A stretch of 56,792 nucleotides of DNA. Origin: a virus. The stretch is from positions 64,001-120,792 of the IMG/VR virus record IMGVR_UViG_3300045146_000225. One strand, written 5' to 3'. Below the pieces are notes generated by a model. That model had not been told where the DNA came from. It ran no database searches and worked only from the letters and a program-made list of their open reading frames with translations. Made by a program: the position numbers and the translations under genes. Shown piece by piece: positions 16,464 through 23,862 of this stretch. Numbering within the stretch: position 1 is the first letter of the stretch; each line of letters starts with the position of its first letter.

Positions 16464-16618
16464 GTTAGCAAATCGTTTTAATGTTTGCTAACGGTTTGGC
16501 GGTATGAAACGGCAGGGATTAAGTGTGAAACTCTATCAGCCGAAACGAATGATGAATAGTAGCACAACGGTTAATTACGGCACATCAGCCCTGCTGTTTT
16601 ATACCGCTTGTTAGGGGC
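16464..16618 (+). repeat. ORF-less cassette with attC-like site 4
   Basis: GTTAGCAAA at 16464 is followed after only ~11 bases by TTTGCTAACGG, its reverse complement, then an attC palindrome (GGCGGTATGAAACGGCAGGG with CCCTGCTGTTTTATACCGC) ending TTGTTAGGGG. The matching ends show a complete cassette with no gene. Confidence 0.7.
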
Positions 16619-16637
16619 TGGTATTTATACAAATTTT

Positions 16638-16904
16638 ATGAATTTTTCTCAAGCATTAGAAAGCCTAAAATTAGGTAGTAAAGTTCAGCGTGGAGGCTGG
16701 AATGGTAAAGGAATGTATATTTTCCTTATCGGTACAGATTTGTCAAAAGTCGGCACAGGTGGATGGACTTACACAAATGGAGTAAACGATAATTATGAAT
16801 TACTTCCATTTATTGCAATGAAAACAGCCGATGAAAAAGTTGTTCCGTGGCTGGCTTCTCAAACAGATATTTTAGCAGAGGATTGGTGTATTCTTTTAGG
16901 CTAA
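16638..16904 (+). CDS. tad2: DUF2829 / Tad2-like anti-Thoeris candidate (cassette 4)
   Basis: An 88-aa protein; the ATG at 16638 is chosen because homologues begin MNFxxALExLKxG. It has the family signatures KVQRGGWNGKGMYIFL, PFIAMKTADEKVVPWLASQT and a C-terminal LAEDWCIL. DUF2829 includes Tad2, a phage protein that binds and sequesters the cyclic ADP-ribose-type signal of Thoeris defence. Length and motifs match well; activity is inferred. It is carried as a single-gene cassette between two attC-like sites. Confidence 0.85.
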   Translation: MNFSQALESLKLGSKVQRGGWNGKGMYIFLIGTDLSKVGTGGWTYTNGVNDNYELLPFIAMKTADEKVVPWLASQTDILAEDWCILLG

Positions 16905-16937
16905 ATTATCAAATGGGGTATGCCGTCTTATGCTTGT

Positions 16938-17069
16938 CCCTAACGAATGGCGGTATGGGCAGTTGGGGATTAGAAACCACTACACTATCCGCAAGTATAA
17001 ACTTAATAAAATGCAGAAATGATAAATGAACAGATAATACCCCAATTGCCTATGCCCGCTTGTTATGCA
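16938..17069 (+). repeat. attC-like site 5
   Basis: Arms CGGTATGGGCAGTTGGGG and CCCCAATTGCCTATGCCCG, bounded by CCCTAACG and TTGTTATGCAC. R'' (GTCCCTAAC) nearly pairs with the start of cassette 4 (GTTAGGGGC). The start codons of the next methylase lie inside this site. Confidence 0.75.
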
Positions 17070-17825
17070 CAGGTTATTTTAGGCGATTGCTTGGAGTTGT
17101 ATAAAAATATTGAACCTAAAAGCATAGACTTAATTTTAACCGATTTGCCTTATGGTACGACTGCGTGTAAATGGGACACTATAATTCCATTTGATAAACT
17201 TTGGGAAATGGTAAATTACTTACTAAAACCAAATGGAACATTTATTACAACAGCTTCACAACCTTTTACAAGTGCTTTAGTAATGAGTAACCCGAAAATG
17301 TTTAAGTATGAGTGGATTTGGGATAAAGTGCAACCTACTGGGGCATTTAATGCAAGCAAACAACCAATGAAGTTACATGAAAATATATTAGTGTTTTATA
17401 ATAACCAGCCTATTTATAATAGGCAAATGACAGATAGACCGCTAAAGGATTTAAGACCAAACCAAATAAAAACTACAAAAGAATTGGATAGGGTTGAATA
17501 TGAATATTTAGGAGGACAAAAGAAACAGTATTCATCAAATTGGGATTACACAAAAGTAAATCCGAAAACAATTATTCAGTTTCAAAAATCTGCCGAAAGA
17601 TTTAAAGAATTTAAACACCCCACCCAAAAACCAGTAGCATTATTTGAGTACCTACTTAAAACATACAGTAATGAAGGAATGACAATATTTGACCCTTGTA
17701 TGGGTTCTGGAACAACTGGAGTAGCATGTAAAAATCTAAACCGAAACTTCATCGGAATAGAAAAAGACGAGAACTATTTCAAAATAGCAGAGCAGCGAAT
17801 AAATGCACGGACGCTGTTTTCTTAA
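17019..17825 (+). CDS. Beta-class DNA N4/N6 methyltransferase (cassette 5)
   Basis: A 268-aa methylase with the beta-class order: catalytic motif IV DLPYGTTACKWD (D42) first, then KHPTQKPVALFEYL and SAM-binding motif I FDPCMGSGTTGVA (F224). The core is complete. The first ATG (17019) and a second (17052) both fall inside the preceding attC-like site; the conserved part begins at VILGDCLEL. No nuclease partner is next to it, so it is probably an orphan modification enzyme that could shield DNA from restriction. Dam/DpnA-like relatives are the closest that I recognise. Confidence 0.9.
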   Translation: MINEQIIPQLPMPACYAQVILGDCLELYKNIEPKSIDLILTDLPYGTTACKWDTIIPFDKLWEMVNYLLKPNGTFITTASQPFTSALVMSNPKMFKYEWIWDKVQPTGAFNASKQPMKLHENILVFYNNQPIYNRQMTDRPLKDLRPNQIKTTKELDRVEYEYLGGQKKQYSSNWDYTKVNPKTIIQFQKSAERFKEFKHPTQKPVALFEYLLKTYSNEGMTIFDPCMGSGTTGVACKNLNRNFIGIEKDENYFKIAEQRINARTLFS

Positions 17826-17830
17826 CTTGT

Positions 17831-17926
17831 GCATAACGGGCGAGTGTAGCCATCAGTAGGCTAACGCACCGACCTGTTAATTTAGTAATAACTTTCCGCC
17901 TATTGTGGCTACACTTTGTTAGCAAC
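17831..17926 (+). repeat. attC-like site 6
   Basis: Arms GAGTGTAGCCATCAGTAGG and CCTATTGTGGCTACACTTT between GCATAACGG and TTTGTTAGCAAC. R'' (GTGCATAAC) is the exact reverse complement of the first bases of cassette 5 (GTTATGCAC). Confidence 0.85.
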
Positions 17927-17948
17927 TTGGCGGGTAAAATAGAACGAA

Positions 17949-18161
17949 ATGACAATAGAAAACATTAAAAAAGAGATGCTAAAATACCGTGATTTTTACG
18001 GTGGCAATTTGCTTGAAGTAGGCGAAATCGAAAATGCAACTACAAAAGAAGAGCTTGAAAAAATTATTGAAAACCATAGAAGCCACATGGAAGCAATGTT
18101 AAGTGACGCTAATGGGCATCTCGATAATTTGAAAAGGAAATGCAAGTTAGGGTACTGTTAG
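17949..18161 (+). CDS. Unknown 70-aa helical protein (cassette 6)
   Basis: ATG at 17949. The product is almost wholly helical and charged (NATTKEELEKIIENHRSHME), ending in a Lys/Cys-rich tail (KRKCKLGYC). No family recognised. It is flanked by attC-like sites 6 and 7 in cassette orientation. Confidence 0.6.
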   Translation: MTIENIKKEMLKYRDFYGGNLLEVGEIENATTKEELEKIIENHRSHMEAMLSDANGHLDNLKRKCKLGYC

Positions 18162-18167
18162 TAGCCT

Positions 18168-18268
18168 TGTTGCTAACGTTCGAGGCTATGAGTAGTGCAG
18201 CCTTTCAAACCGTATCAATTTAGCACTACATTAAGTGGCTGCATTACTTATAGCCTTTGTTAGCCACA
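18168..18268 (+). repeat. attC-like site 7
   Basis: Arms GAGGCTATGAGTAGTGCAGCC and GGCTGCATTACTTATAGCC, bounded by TTGCTAACG and TTTGTTAGCCAC. R'' (GTTGCTAAC) is the exact reverse complement of the start of cassette 6 (GTTAGCAAC). Confidence 0.85.
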
Positions 18269-18301
18269 TGTTTTTATTAATCATTTTAAAATTAAATAGA
18301 T

Positions 18302-18646
18302 ATGAGTACAATTTCAATTAATGGTAATACTTATTCAGGCAATAGTATTGTAGTGATAAATGGAAAAGTTATTGTAAATGGCAATGATGTTACACCTGAT
18401 AGTAAGGAAATAAACATTAAAGTTGATGGGAATATTAACAAATTAGAAGTTGATGCTTGTAATAAAGTAGAAATTACTGGAGATGTTTCAAGTATTAAAA
18501 CACAAAGCGGAGATGTTGAAATTACGGGAAATGTTACTGGTTCAATTCAAACAATGTCAGGCGATGTTGATTGTGGAACAGTCGAGGGTTCAATTTCAAC
18601 AATGAGTGGTGATATTAAGCACAAGCGTTCTCAAACTTGTGGCTAA
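18302..18646 (+). CDS. Beta-repeat 114-aa protein (cassette 7)
   Basis: The protein is a run of short beta-type repeats (SGDVEITGNVTGSIQTMSGD, then VEGSISTMSGD), resembling the DUF4097-like or adhesin-type beta-helix ladders, after an N-terminal ISINGNTYSGNS motif. No signal peptide is visible. The stop codon TAA is part of the R'' core of the following attC-like site, a common arrangement in tightly packed cassettes. Confidence 0.65.
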   Translation: MSTISINGNTYSGNSIVVINGKVIVNGNDVTPDSKEINIKVDGNINKLEVDACNKVEITGDVSSIKTQSGDVEITGNVTGSIQTMSGDVDCGTVEGSISTMSGDIKHKRSQTCG

Positions 18647-18774
18647 CGTTACGTATATGGTAAGTTGGGGGATAGAATGCACAAACCTATCAACTTGCAA
18701 GAACTAAATAAATTGTGCTAATATAACAAGTTGGAACGACACCCCCAATTTGCTATATACATTGTTAGGGTGCG
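18640..18774 (+). repeat. attC-like site 8
   Basis: Arms TATATGGTAAGTTGGGGG and CCCCCAATTTGCTATATA, bounded by GTGGCTAACG and ATTGTTAGGGTGC. R'' (GTGGCTAAC) is the exact reverse complement of the start of cassette 7 (GTTAGCCAC). Confidence 0.85.
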
Positions 18775-18789
18775 TTTATTTTTATCAAA

Positions 18790-19095
18790 ATGGAAAATTA
18801 CACACGAGTAAGAGTAGAATTAGATGTTATGGCTCAAAAATTAATTAGTCAATACATGATTAATAATGAACGAATTGAAAAAGATATTGAAGCTGGGATA
18901 AACCGAGCTTTTGAAACAATTGACTTAGAAAAAGAAGTTGAACGCTCCGTTAAAAATGCTATTGAAAAAGCAATAAAAGATTCCTCGGAATGGGGTAAAA
19001 TTCGAGATGCTGTAAAAAAGAAAACCGATGAAATTGTCGAAAGTTATATTGAAAAATCAATTTCTAAATTTAGACAGGATTTTCAAACGGAGTAA
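18790..19095 (+). CDS. Unknown 101-aa helical protein (cassette 8)
   Basis: ATG at 18790. The protein is strongly helical and charged throughout (FETIDLEKEVERSVKNAIEK, then KKKTDEIVESYIEKS), likely a coiled coil. No family recognised. The attC-like sites on both sides match its cassette ends. Confidence 0.6.
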   Translation: MENYTRVRVELDVMAQKLISQYMINNERIEKDIEAGINRAFETIDLEKEVERSVKNAIEKAIKDSSEWGKIRDAVKKKTDEIVESYIEKSISKFRQDFQTE

Positions 19096-19106
19096 AGTGT
19101 TTAAAT

Positions 19107-19244
19107 GCACCCTAACGGTGTCGCAGCTATGCAATGTGCGGGTGTACGAAGTGCTTTCGTATCCCACGTTACAGAACTTAGCTACGAGCTGAAAAGATTG
19201 CGTTTGCAGCACCCCGCATAGTGTATAGGTGCTGTTATAAACAG
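19107..19244 (+). repeat. attC-like site 9
   Basis: Arms GTCGCAGCTATGCAATGTGC and CATAGTGTATAGGTGC and an inner CGGGGT/CGGGTG pairing lie between GCACCCTAACGG and CTGTTATAAAC. R'' (GCACCCTAAC) is the exact reverse complement of the start of cassette 8 (GTTAGGGTGC). Confidence 0.8.
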
Positions 19245-19272
19245 GCTTTTATTAACTTTCTAAATATAAATT

Positions 19273-19560
19273 ATGAAAAAAGAAAAACACACAGAAGGAA
19301 ATTGGAAATATAGACCAGATATAGTAGGCAATAGTTTTTATATTGAAACGGTTGACCAATCTCACGATAGAACATTTATTGGGGAAATAGGTGGAGGACT
19401 TCAATCTAAAATAGAAATTGAAGCTAATGCAAAACTTGTATCTACCGCACCCGAACTTTTAGAAGCATGTCAACGAGCTTTAGAAGTTTTTGAATCTGAA
19501 AATATAACAGGACAAGCAAGATTGTTGCTGGCAGTCGCTATCAAAAAGGCGGTTTTTTAG
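19273..19560 (+). CDS. Unknown 95-aa protein, sister of the 15769 gene (cassette 9)
   Basis: ATG at 19273. It contains HTEGNWKYRPDIVGNSFY and AKLVSTAPELLEACQRALEV. The second motif is shared with the cassette 3 protein, and both resemble small ubiquitous phage proteins of unknown function. Its attC-like site is nearly identical to that of cassette 3 and is likewise followed by an IS30-type remnant. Confidence 0.65.
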   Translation: MKKEKHTEGNWKYRPDIVGNSFYIETVDQSHDRTFIGEIGGGLQSKIEIEANAKLVSTAPELLEACQRALEVFESENITGQARLLLAVAIKKAVF

Positions 19561-19563
19561 CTT

Positions 19564-19640
19564 GTTTATAACTTACGTATATGCGTACCAAAGGTACGTA
19601 TATACTACAGACGTTTGTTGTATATGCGTACCTTTTGTTG
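19564..19640 (+). repeat. attC-like site 10 (twin of site 3)
   Basis: R'' (GTTTATAAC) is the exact reverse complement of the start of cassette 9 (GTTATAAAC). The palindrome ATATGCGTACCAAAGGTACG to TTGTATATGCGTACCTTTTG repeats that of site 3 almost base for base. Confidence 0.8.
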
Positions 19641-19642
19641 CC

Positions 19643-19942
19643 CTTAGATACAAGCAGTAAATGCAACTTTGGGAAGGGTAATAAAAATCAAATGTTTTCA
19701 AAACAAAGGGGTAATTTCTTACCCTTCATGGGAACGTGGAACAAATGAGAATATGAATGGCTTGATTCGGCAGTATTTTCCCGAGAAACCATCTTTTGAA
19801 AATATCACTGATGAGGATATTAAGCGTGTTAAGGATAAACTTAATACGCGACCGCGAAAAAAACATAAATTTTCTTCGCACATTGAATTTTTAAATTATA
19901 AATTTGCACTTGCTAAAGTTGCATTTGCAGCTTGAGTCCGCC
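19643..19942 (+). mobile_element. IS30-type remnant, copy 3
   Basis: About 300 bases with left end CTTAGATACAAG (one change from the other copies) and right end CTTGAGTCCGCC. This copy keeps an open frame (from 19669) for the transposase tail (WERGTNENMNGLIRQYF through LAKVAFAA) but lacks the HTH and DDE core. It directly abuts a truncated gene at 19943. Confidence 0.85.
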
Positions 19943-20062
19943 TTGGCTAATCTTGTAACCACTTTGCGCGAAGAAGATAAACTTTGCATCATTAACACAG
20001 GCGATGAAGAACACCGAGAACCACAAATTATTTGTTCAATGGGATTAACTAATGTTCAATAA
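19943..20062 (+). pseudogene. C-terminal fragment of a gene upstream of the type IIG-like methylase
   Basis: Immediately after IS30 copy 3 an open frame reads LANLVTTLREEDKLCIINTG, continues EEHREPQIICSMGL and stops at 20060-20062, 2 bases before the methylase start. The 5' part is missing at the element. The tight spacing suggests the lost gene was in an operon with the methylase; a helicase partner would be typical, but the 39 residues do not prove it. Confidence 0.5.
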
Positions 20063-20064
20063 GT

Positions 20065-23000
20065 ATGGCTAAGTTAAATATAGAAAATACACGAAAAGCA
20101 TTACAGTCATTCGACTTTAAAACCTTGTTTATTGAGGAATTGGGATGGAGTAACCCTTCTTCTTCGAAAGTAATTAATGAAACGATAAAGGATATTGTTA
20201 TAATTCGTAAACCCATTGCCGAATTGAGCGGTGCTGTGGTTTTTGAGATTACAACACCAACTGGTATTGTTCCCGAACCAAAAGAACGGGCAGCGATTGC
20301 AAAAGAAATACAAAAACAGCATTTTGAACATGTTTTGATTTTTGTTGACAGCGACCGTAAACAAAGCATTTGGTACTGGCTGAAACATCAGGACAAAAAA
20401 CTGTTGAGTAGGGAGCATTTTTATTTCCGACACCAACCAGGCGATGTGTTTATTGCCAAAATAGCCTCTTTGGTTGTTGACATAAGTGAATTCGACCGTG
20501 AAGGGAATATTGCTATTGCCGAAGTAGCAAGCCGTATAAAATCGGCTTTGGATATCGAACGGGTGGTTAAAAAATTCTTCCGCGAATACCAACAGGAATA
20601 TATTGTTTTTCTCGACCTTATCGAAGGCATTGACAATGAAGCCGACCGCCGCTGGTATGCATCGGTTATCCTTAACAGGCTCATGTTTATATATTTTCTA
20701 CAAAAGAAATTGTTTGTTGACAATGCTAACGCTAACTACCTTAACAGCAAACTTGAATTCTCGAAAAAAGAACTGGGTAAAAACAAATTTTACGAGGTTT
20801 TCTTAAGTAAATTGTTTTTCGAAGGTTTTGCCAAAAACGAAAGCCAGCGAAGCCCCGAAACCAATAAGCTGATAGGTAAGATTAAATACCTTAATGGTGG
20901 CTTGTTCATGAAACATAAAATTGAGATAAAGTACGATGGTAAAATAAAAATTGCTGACGAAGCATTTGTAACCATATTCGATTTATTCGACCGTTACAGC
21001 TGGACATTGAACGATACGCCCGGTGGTGCCGACAACGAAATGAACCCCGATGTACTTGGTTATATTTTTGAAAAATACATTAACCAAAAAGCATTTGGGG
21101 CATATTATACACGAACAGAGATTACCGAATACCTCTGCGAACAAACGGTTTATAAACTTATTCTTGATGCTATAAATGAACCCGAAATCGACCCTGAATT
21201 ATTTAAAAAAACAGGCTTGGATAAATTTGGAAACCCCAAACGTTACGATTCTATAGCTGAACTTTTACTGAACCTCGATGCTGCCAATTGCAAAAAGTTG
21301 GTTATGGGCGATGATGCTATTTTGCCAAACCTTAGTTTGCTCGACCCTGCCTGTGGTTCGGGTGCATTTTTGGTGGCAGCTATGAAAACGCTTATTAACG
21401 TATATGCTGTCGTGCTGGGCAAAATTGATTTTCTGGGCGATAAAAAGCTAACCGAATGGAAACAACAAATTGAAACCGACCACCCGAGCATTAACTATTA
21501 CATTAAAAAACAAATTATTACCAACAACCTGTATGGGGTTGACCTGATGGAGGAAGCTACCGAAATAGCCAAACTACGCCTGTTCCTTGCATTAGTGGCA
21601 AGTGCCGACACGGTTGACCAGTTGGAACCCCTGCCCAATATTGTTTTTAATATAATGAATGGCAACTCGCTTATAGGATTGATGCGGGTTGATGCCGGAA
21701 GATTTGAAAAACATCAGGGACAAAACCTCTTCCGTAAAAGTTATGCCGACTTGTTACGTGAAAAAAACATTGCTATTCAGTTGTACAAAAACCCGAAAGG
21801 TATTGACGATATACAACTGTTGAAAAACAATATTGAACGCCACCGCGAGGAAGTCATACCCATTCTCGACGATATGCTCATGAACGAGTTTGGAAACCTT
21901 GGTATTAAATATGAACAGATAACCTGGGACGAGAATAAAAACAAGGAAGGCAAGCCCGTTAAACGCAGCCTGAACATTAACGACATAAAAGCTCTTGAAC
22001 CTTTCCATTGGGGTTACGAGTTTTCTGAAATTTTCAGGAAAAAGGACGGGTTTGATGCTATTATTACAAATCCACCTTGGGAGGTGTTTAAACCAAACTC
22101 AAAAGAGTTTTTTCTTGCCTACTCAAATATTGTTTCGAGAAAAAGAATGAGCATTAAAGATTTTGAGCAGGAACAGGAAAAAATTTTACAAGACCAGGAA
22201 ATAAAAGAAGCATGGATAAATTATTTAAGCAGCTATCCCCATGTGAGTTCATATTTCAGAAGTGCAAAGCAATTCGAAAATCAAATATCAATAGTTAATG
22301 GTAAAAAAGCTGGTTCGGATATAAACCTTTACAAACTTTTCACAGAGCAATGTTTTAATTTGTTAAGGAAAGGTGGTTATAGTGGAATTGTTATACCAAG
22401 TGGAATTTATACTGATTTAGGTACAAAGCAATTACGAAAATTATTATTTGAACAAAATAAAGTAACAGGCTTGTTCTGTTTTGAAAACCGTAAAGAAATT
22501 TTTGAGGGTGTTCACCGTAGCTTTAAATTTGTTGTTTTAAGTTTTGAGAAAGGAGGGAACACTAAATCATTCCCTGCTGCTTTTATGCGCCACGATGTGG
22601 ATGAATTAACTAGCTTTCCAAAATATGGAGCTTCGGAGATAAGTCTTAATTTTATCACAAAACAAAGTCCTGAAAGTCTTTCAGTTACAGAAGTGAAAAA
22701 TGATATTGATTTTAGTATTTTACAAAAAACCATATCATTCCCCTTTGTAAGTGACAAAATATATGGCACATGGAACATTGAGTTGGGTAATGAATTTCAC
22801 ATGACAAACGATAGTAAAATATTTTTAACAAAACCAGATAAGAACGCATTCGCATTATATGAGGGTAAAATGATATGGCAATTTTATCATAGATATAGCG
22901 AACCAAGATATTGGATTAATGAAAATACGGGAAGGAAGTCAATTTTAGGTAAGCAAAAAGATGATGGTCAGATTTTAAATTATCAAAATTATAGACTTGC

Positions 23001-23544
23001 ATTTAGGGATATAACTTCACCAACAAATGAGCGGTCGATGATTAATACAATTGTTCCCAAAAATATCTTTGCCGGTAATACTCTTGTTTTATCAAAAAAC
23101 AATATTTCATCAGCAGATTTGTTATGTATTACTTCATTTTTAAATGGATATACAAATGATTATTTAATTCGTCAAAAAATTACTTCACACTGTAATTTAT
23201 TTTATGTCTATCAACTTCCCGTACCTCGCCTCAAACCCACCGACAAATGGTTCAAGCCTATTATTGAACGTGCAGCCAAACTTATTTGCACCACCGAAGA
23301 ATATGCCGATTTATGGGAAGAAACCATGCAAACCAAATGGAGCGAAAAAGTTGCAGCAACCAATGAATATGAACGTAACAAACTACGGGCAGAACTTGAT
23401 GGCATTATTGCCCATATTTACGGGCTTACCGAAGAAGAATTTACTTACATTTTAAGTACATTTCCTATTGTACCACAACCACAGAAAGTGGCAGTACAGA
23501 ATGCTTATAGGGATGTGATAAATGGGTTTATTAAACCTGAATAA
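20065..23544 (+). CDS. Type IIG-like restriction-modification / Eco57I-type methylase
   Basis: A 1159-aa protein. SAM-binding motif I is LLDPACGSGAFLVAAM (D427) and catalytic motif IV is AIITNPPWEVF (N669), the gamma-class adenine methylase order. The ~200-residue gap between them, and a long C-terminal half that would recognise DNA (…NLFYVYQLPVPRLKPTD), match Eco57I/type IIG-like and phage-defence methylases. The N-terminal ~200 residues may hold a nuclease-like domain, but I see no certain PD-ExK motif. The start is ATG 20065. It is complete, although its upstream partner is truncated, so any multi-gene defence system here is probably broken. Confidence 0.82.
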   Translation: MAKLNIENTRKALQSFDFKTLFIEELGWSNPSSSKVINETIKDIVIIRKPIAELSGAVVFEITTPTGIVPEPKERAAIAKEIQKQHFEHVLIFVDSDRKQSIWYWLKHQDKKLLSREHFYFRHQPGDVFIAKIASLVVDISEFDREGNIAIAEVASRIKSALDIERVVKKFFREYQQEYIVFLDLIEGIDNEADRRWYASVILNRLMFIYFLQKKLFVDNANANYLNSKLEFSKKELGKNKFYEVFLSKLFFEGFAKNESQRSPETNKLIGKIKYLNGGLFMKHKIEIKYDGKIKIADEAFVTIFDLFDRYSWTLNDTPGGADNEMNPDVLGYIFEKYINQKAFGAYYTRTEITEYLCEQTVYKLILDAINEPEIDPELFKKTGLDKFGNPKRYDSIAELLLNLDAANCKKLVMGDDAILPNLSLLDPACGSGAFLVAAMKTLINVYAVVLGKIDFLGDKKLTEWKQQIETDHPSINYYIKKQIITNNLYGVDLMEEATEIAKLRLFLALVASADTVDQLEPLPNIVFNIMNGNSLIGLMRVDAGRFEKHQGQNLFRKSYADLLREKNIAIQLYKNPKGIDDIQLLKNNIERHREEVIPILDDMLMNEFGNLGIKYEQITWDENKNKEGKPVKRSLNINDIKALEPFHWGYEFSEIFRKKDGFDAIITNPPWEVFKPNSKEFFLAYSNIVSRKRMSIKDFEQEQEKILQDQEIKEAWINYLSSYPHVSSYFRSAKQFENQISIVNGKKAGSDINLYKLFTEQCFNLLRKGGYSGIVIPSGIYTDLGTKQLRKLLFEQNKVTGLFCFENRKEIFEGVHRSFKFVVLSFEKGGNTKSFPAAFMRHDVDELTSFPKYGASEISLNFITKQSPESLSVTEVKNDIDFSILQKTISFPFVSDKIYGTWNIELGNEFHMTNDSKIFLTKPDKNAFALYEGKMIWQFYHRYSEPRYWINENTGRKSILGKQKDDGQILNYQNYRLAFRDITSPTNERSMINTIVPKNIFAGNTLVLSKNNISSADLLCITSFLNGYTNDYLIRQKITSHCNLFYVYQLPVPRLKPTDKWFKPIIERAAKLICTTEEYADLWEETMQTKWSEKVAATNEYERNKLRAELDGIIAHIYGLTEEEFTYILSTFPIVPQPQKVAVQNAYRDVINGFIKPE

Positions 23545-23554
23545 TGGAAAGATT

Positions 23555-23856
23555 GCTTAGATTCAAGTAGTAAATGCAACTTTGGGAATGGTAATAAAAA
23601 TCAAATATTTTTCAAAACAAAGGGGTAATTTCTTACCCTTCATGGGAACGTGGAACAAATGAGAATATGAATGGCTTGATTCGGCAGTATTTTCCCGAGA
23701 AATCATCTTTTGAAAATATTACTGATGAGGATATTAAGCGTGTTCAGGATAAACTTAATACGCGACCACGAAAAAAACATAAATTTTCTTCGTACATTGA
23801 ATTTTTAAATTATAAATTTGCACTTACTAAAGTTGCATTTGCAGCTTGAATCCGCC
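23555..23856 (+). mobile_element. IS30-type remnant, copy 4
   Basis: A 302-base element from GCTTAGATTC to GAATCCGCC, starting 10 bases after the type IIG-like gene and ending 6 bases before leuS. Same transposase tail and terminal repeats as copies 2 and 3, with scattered substitutions. Confidence 0.85.
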
Positions 23857-23862
23857 AGATAA

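Noticed and set aside
14428-19642. Possible CRISPR array, because similar palindromes recur between short segments
   Set aside because: Repeat units differ in sequence and length (about 75-138 bp) and the spacers are full genes with start codons; no cas genes. The units fit attC sites.
16156-23856. IS30 copies as functional transposase genes
   Set aside because: They keep only the C-terminal tail (copy 1 also an HTH) and lack the DDE core; open frames of 60-88 codons there are remnants.
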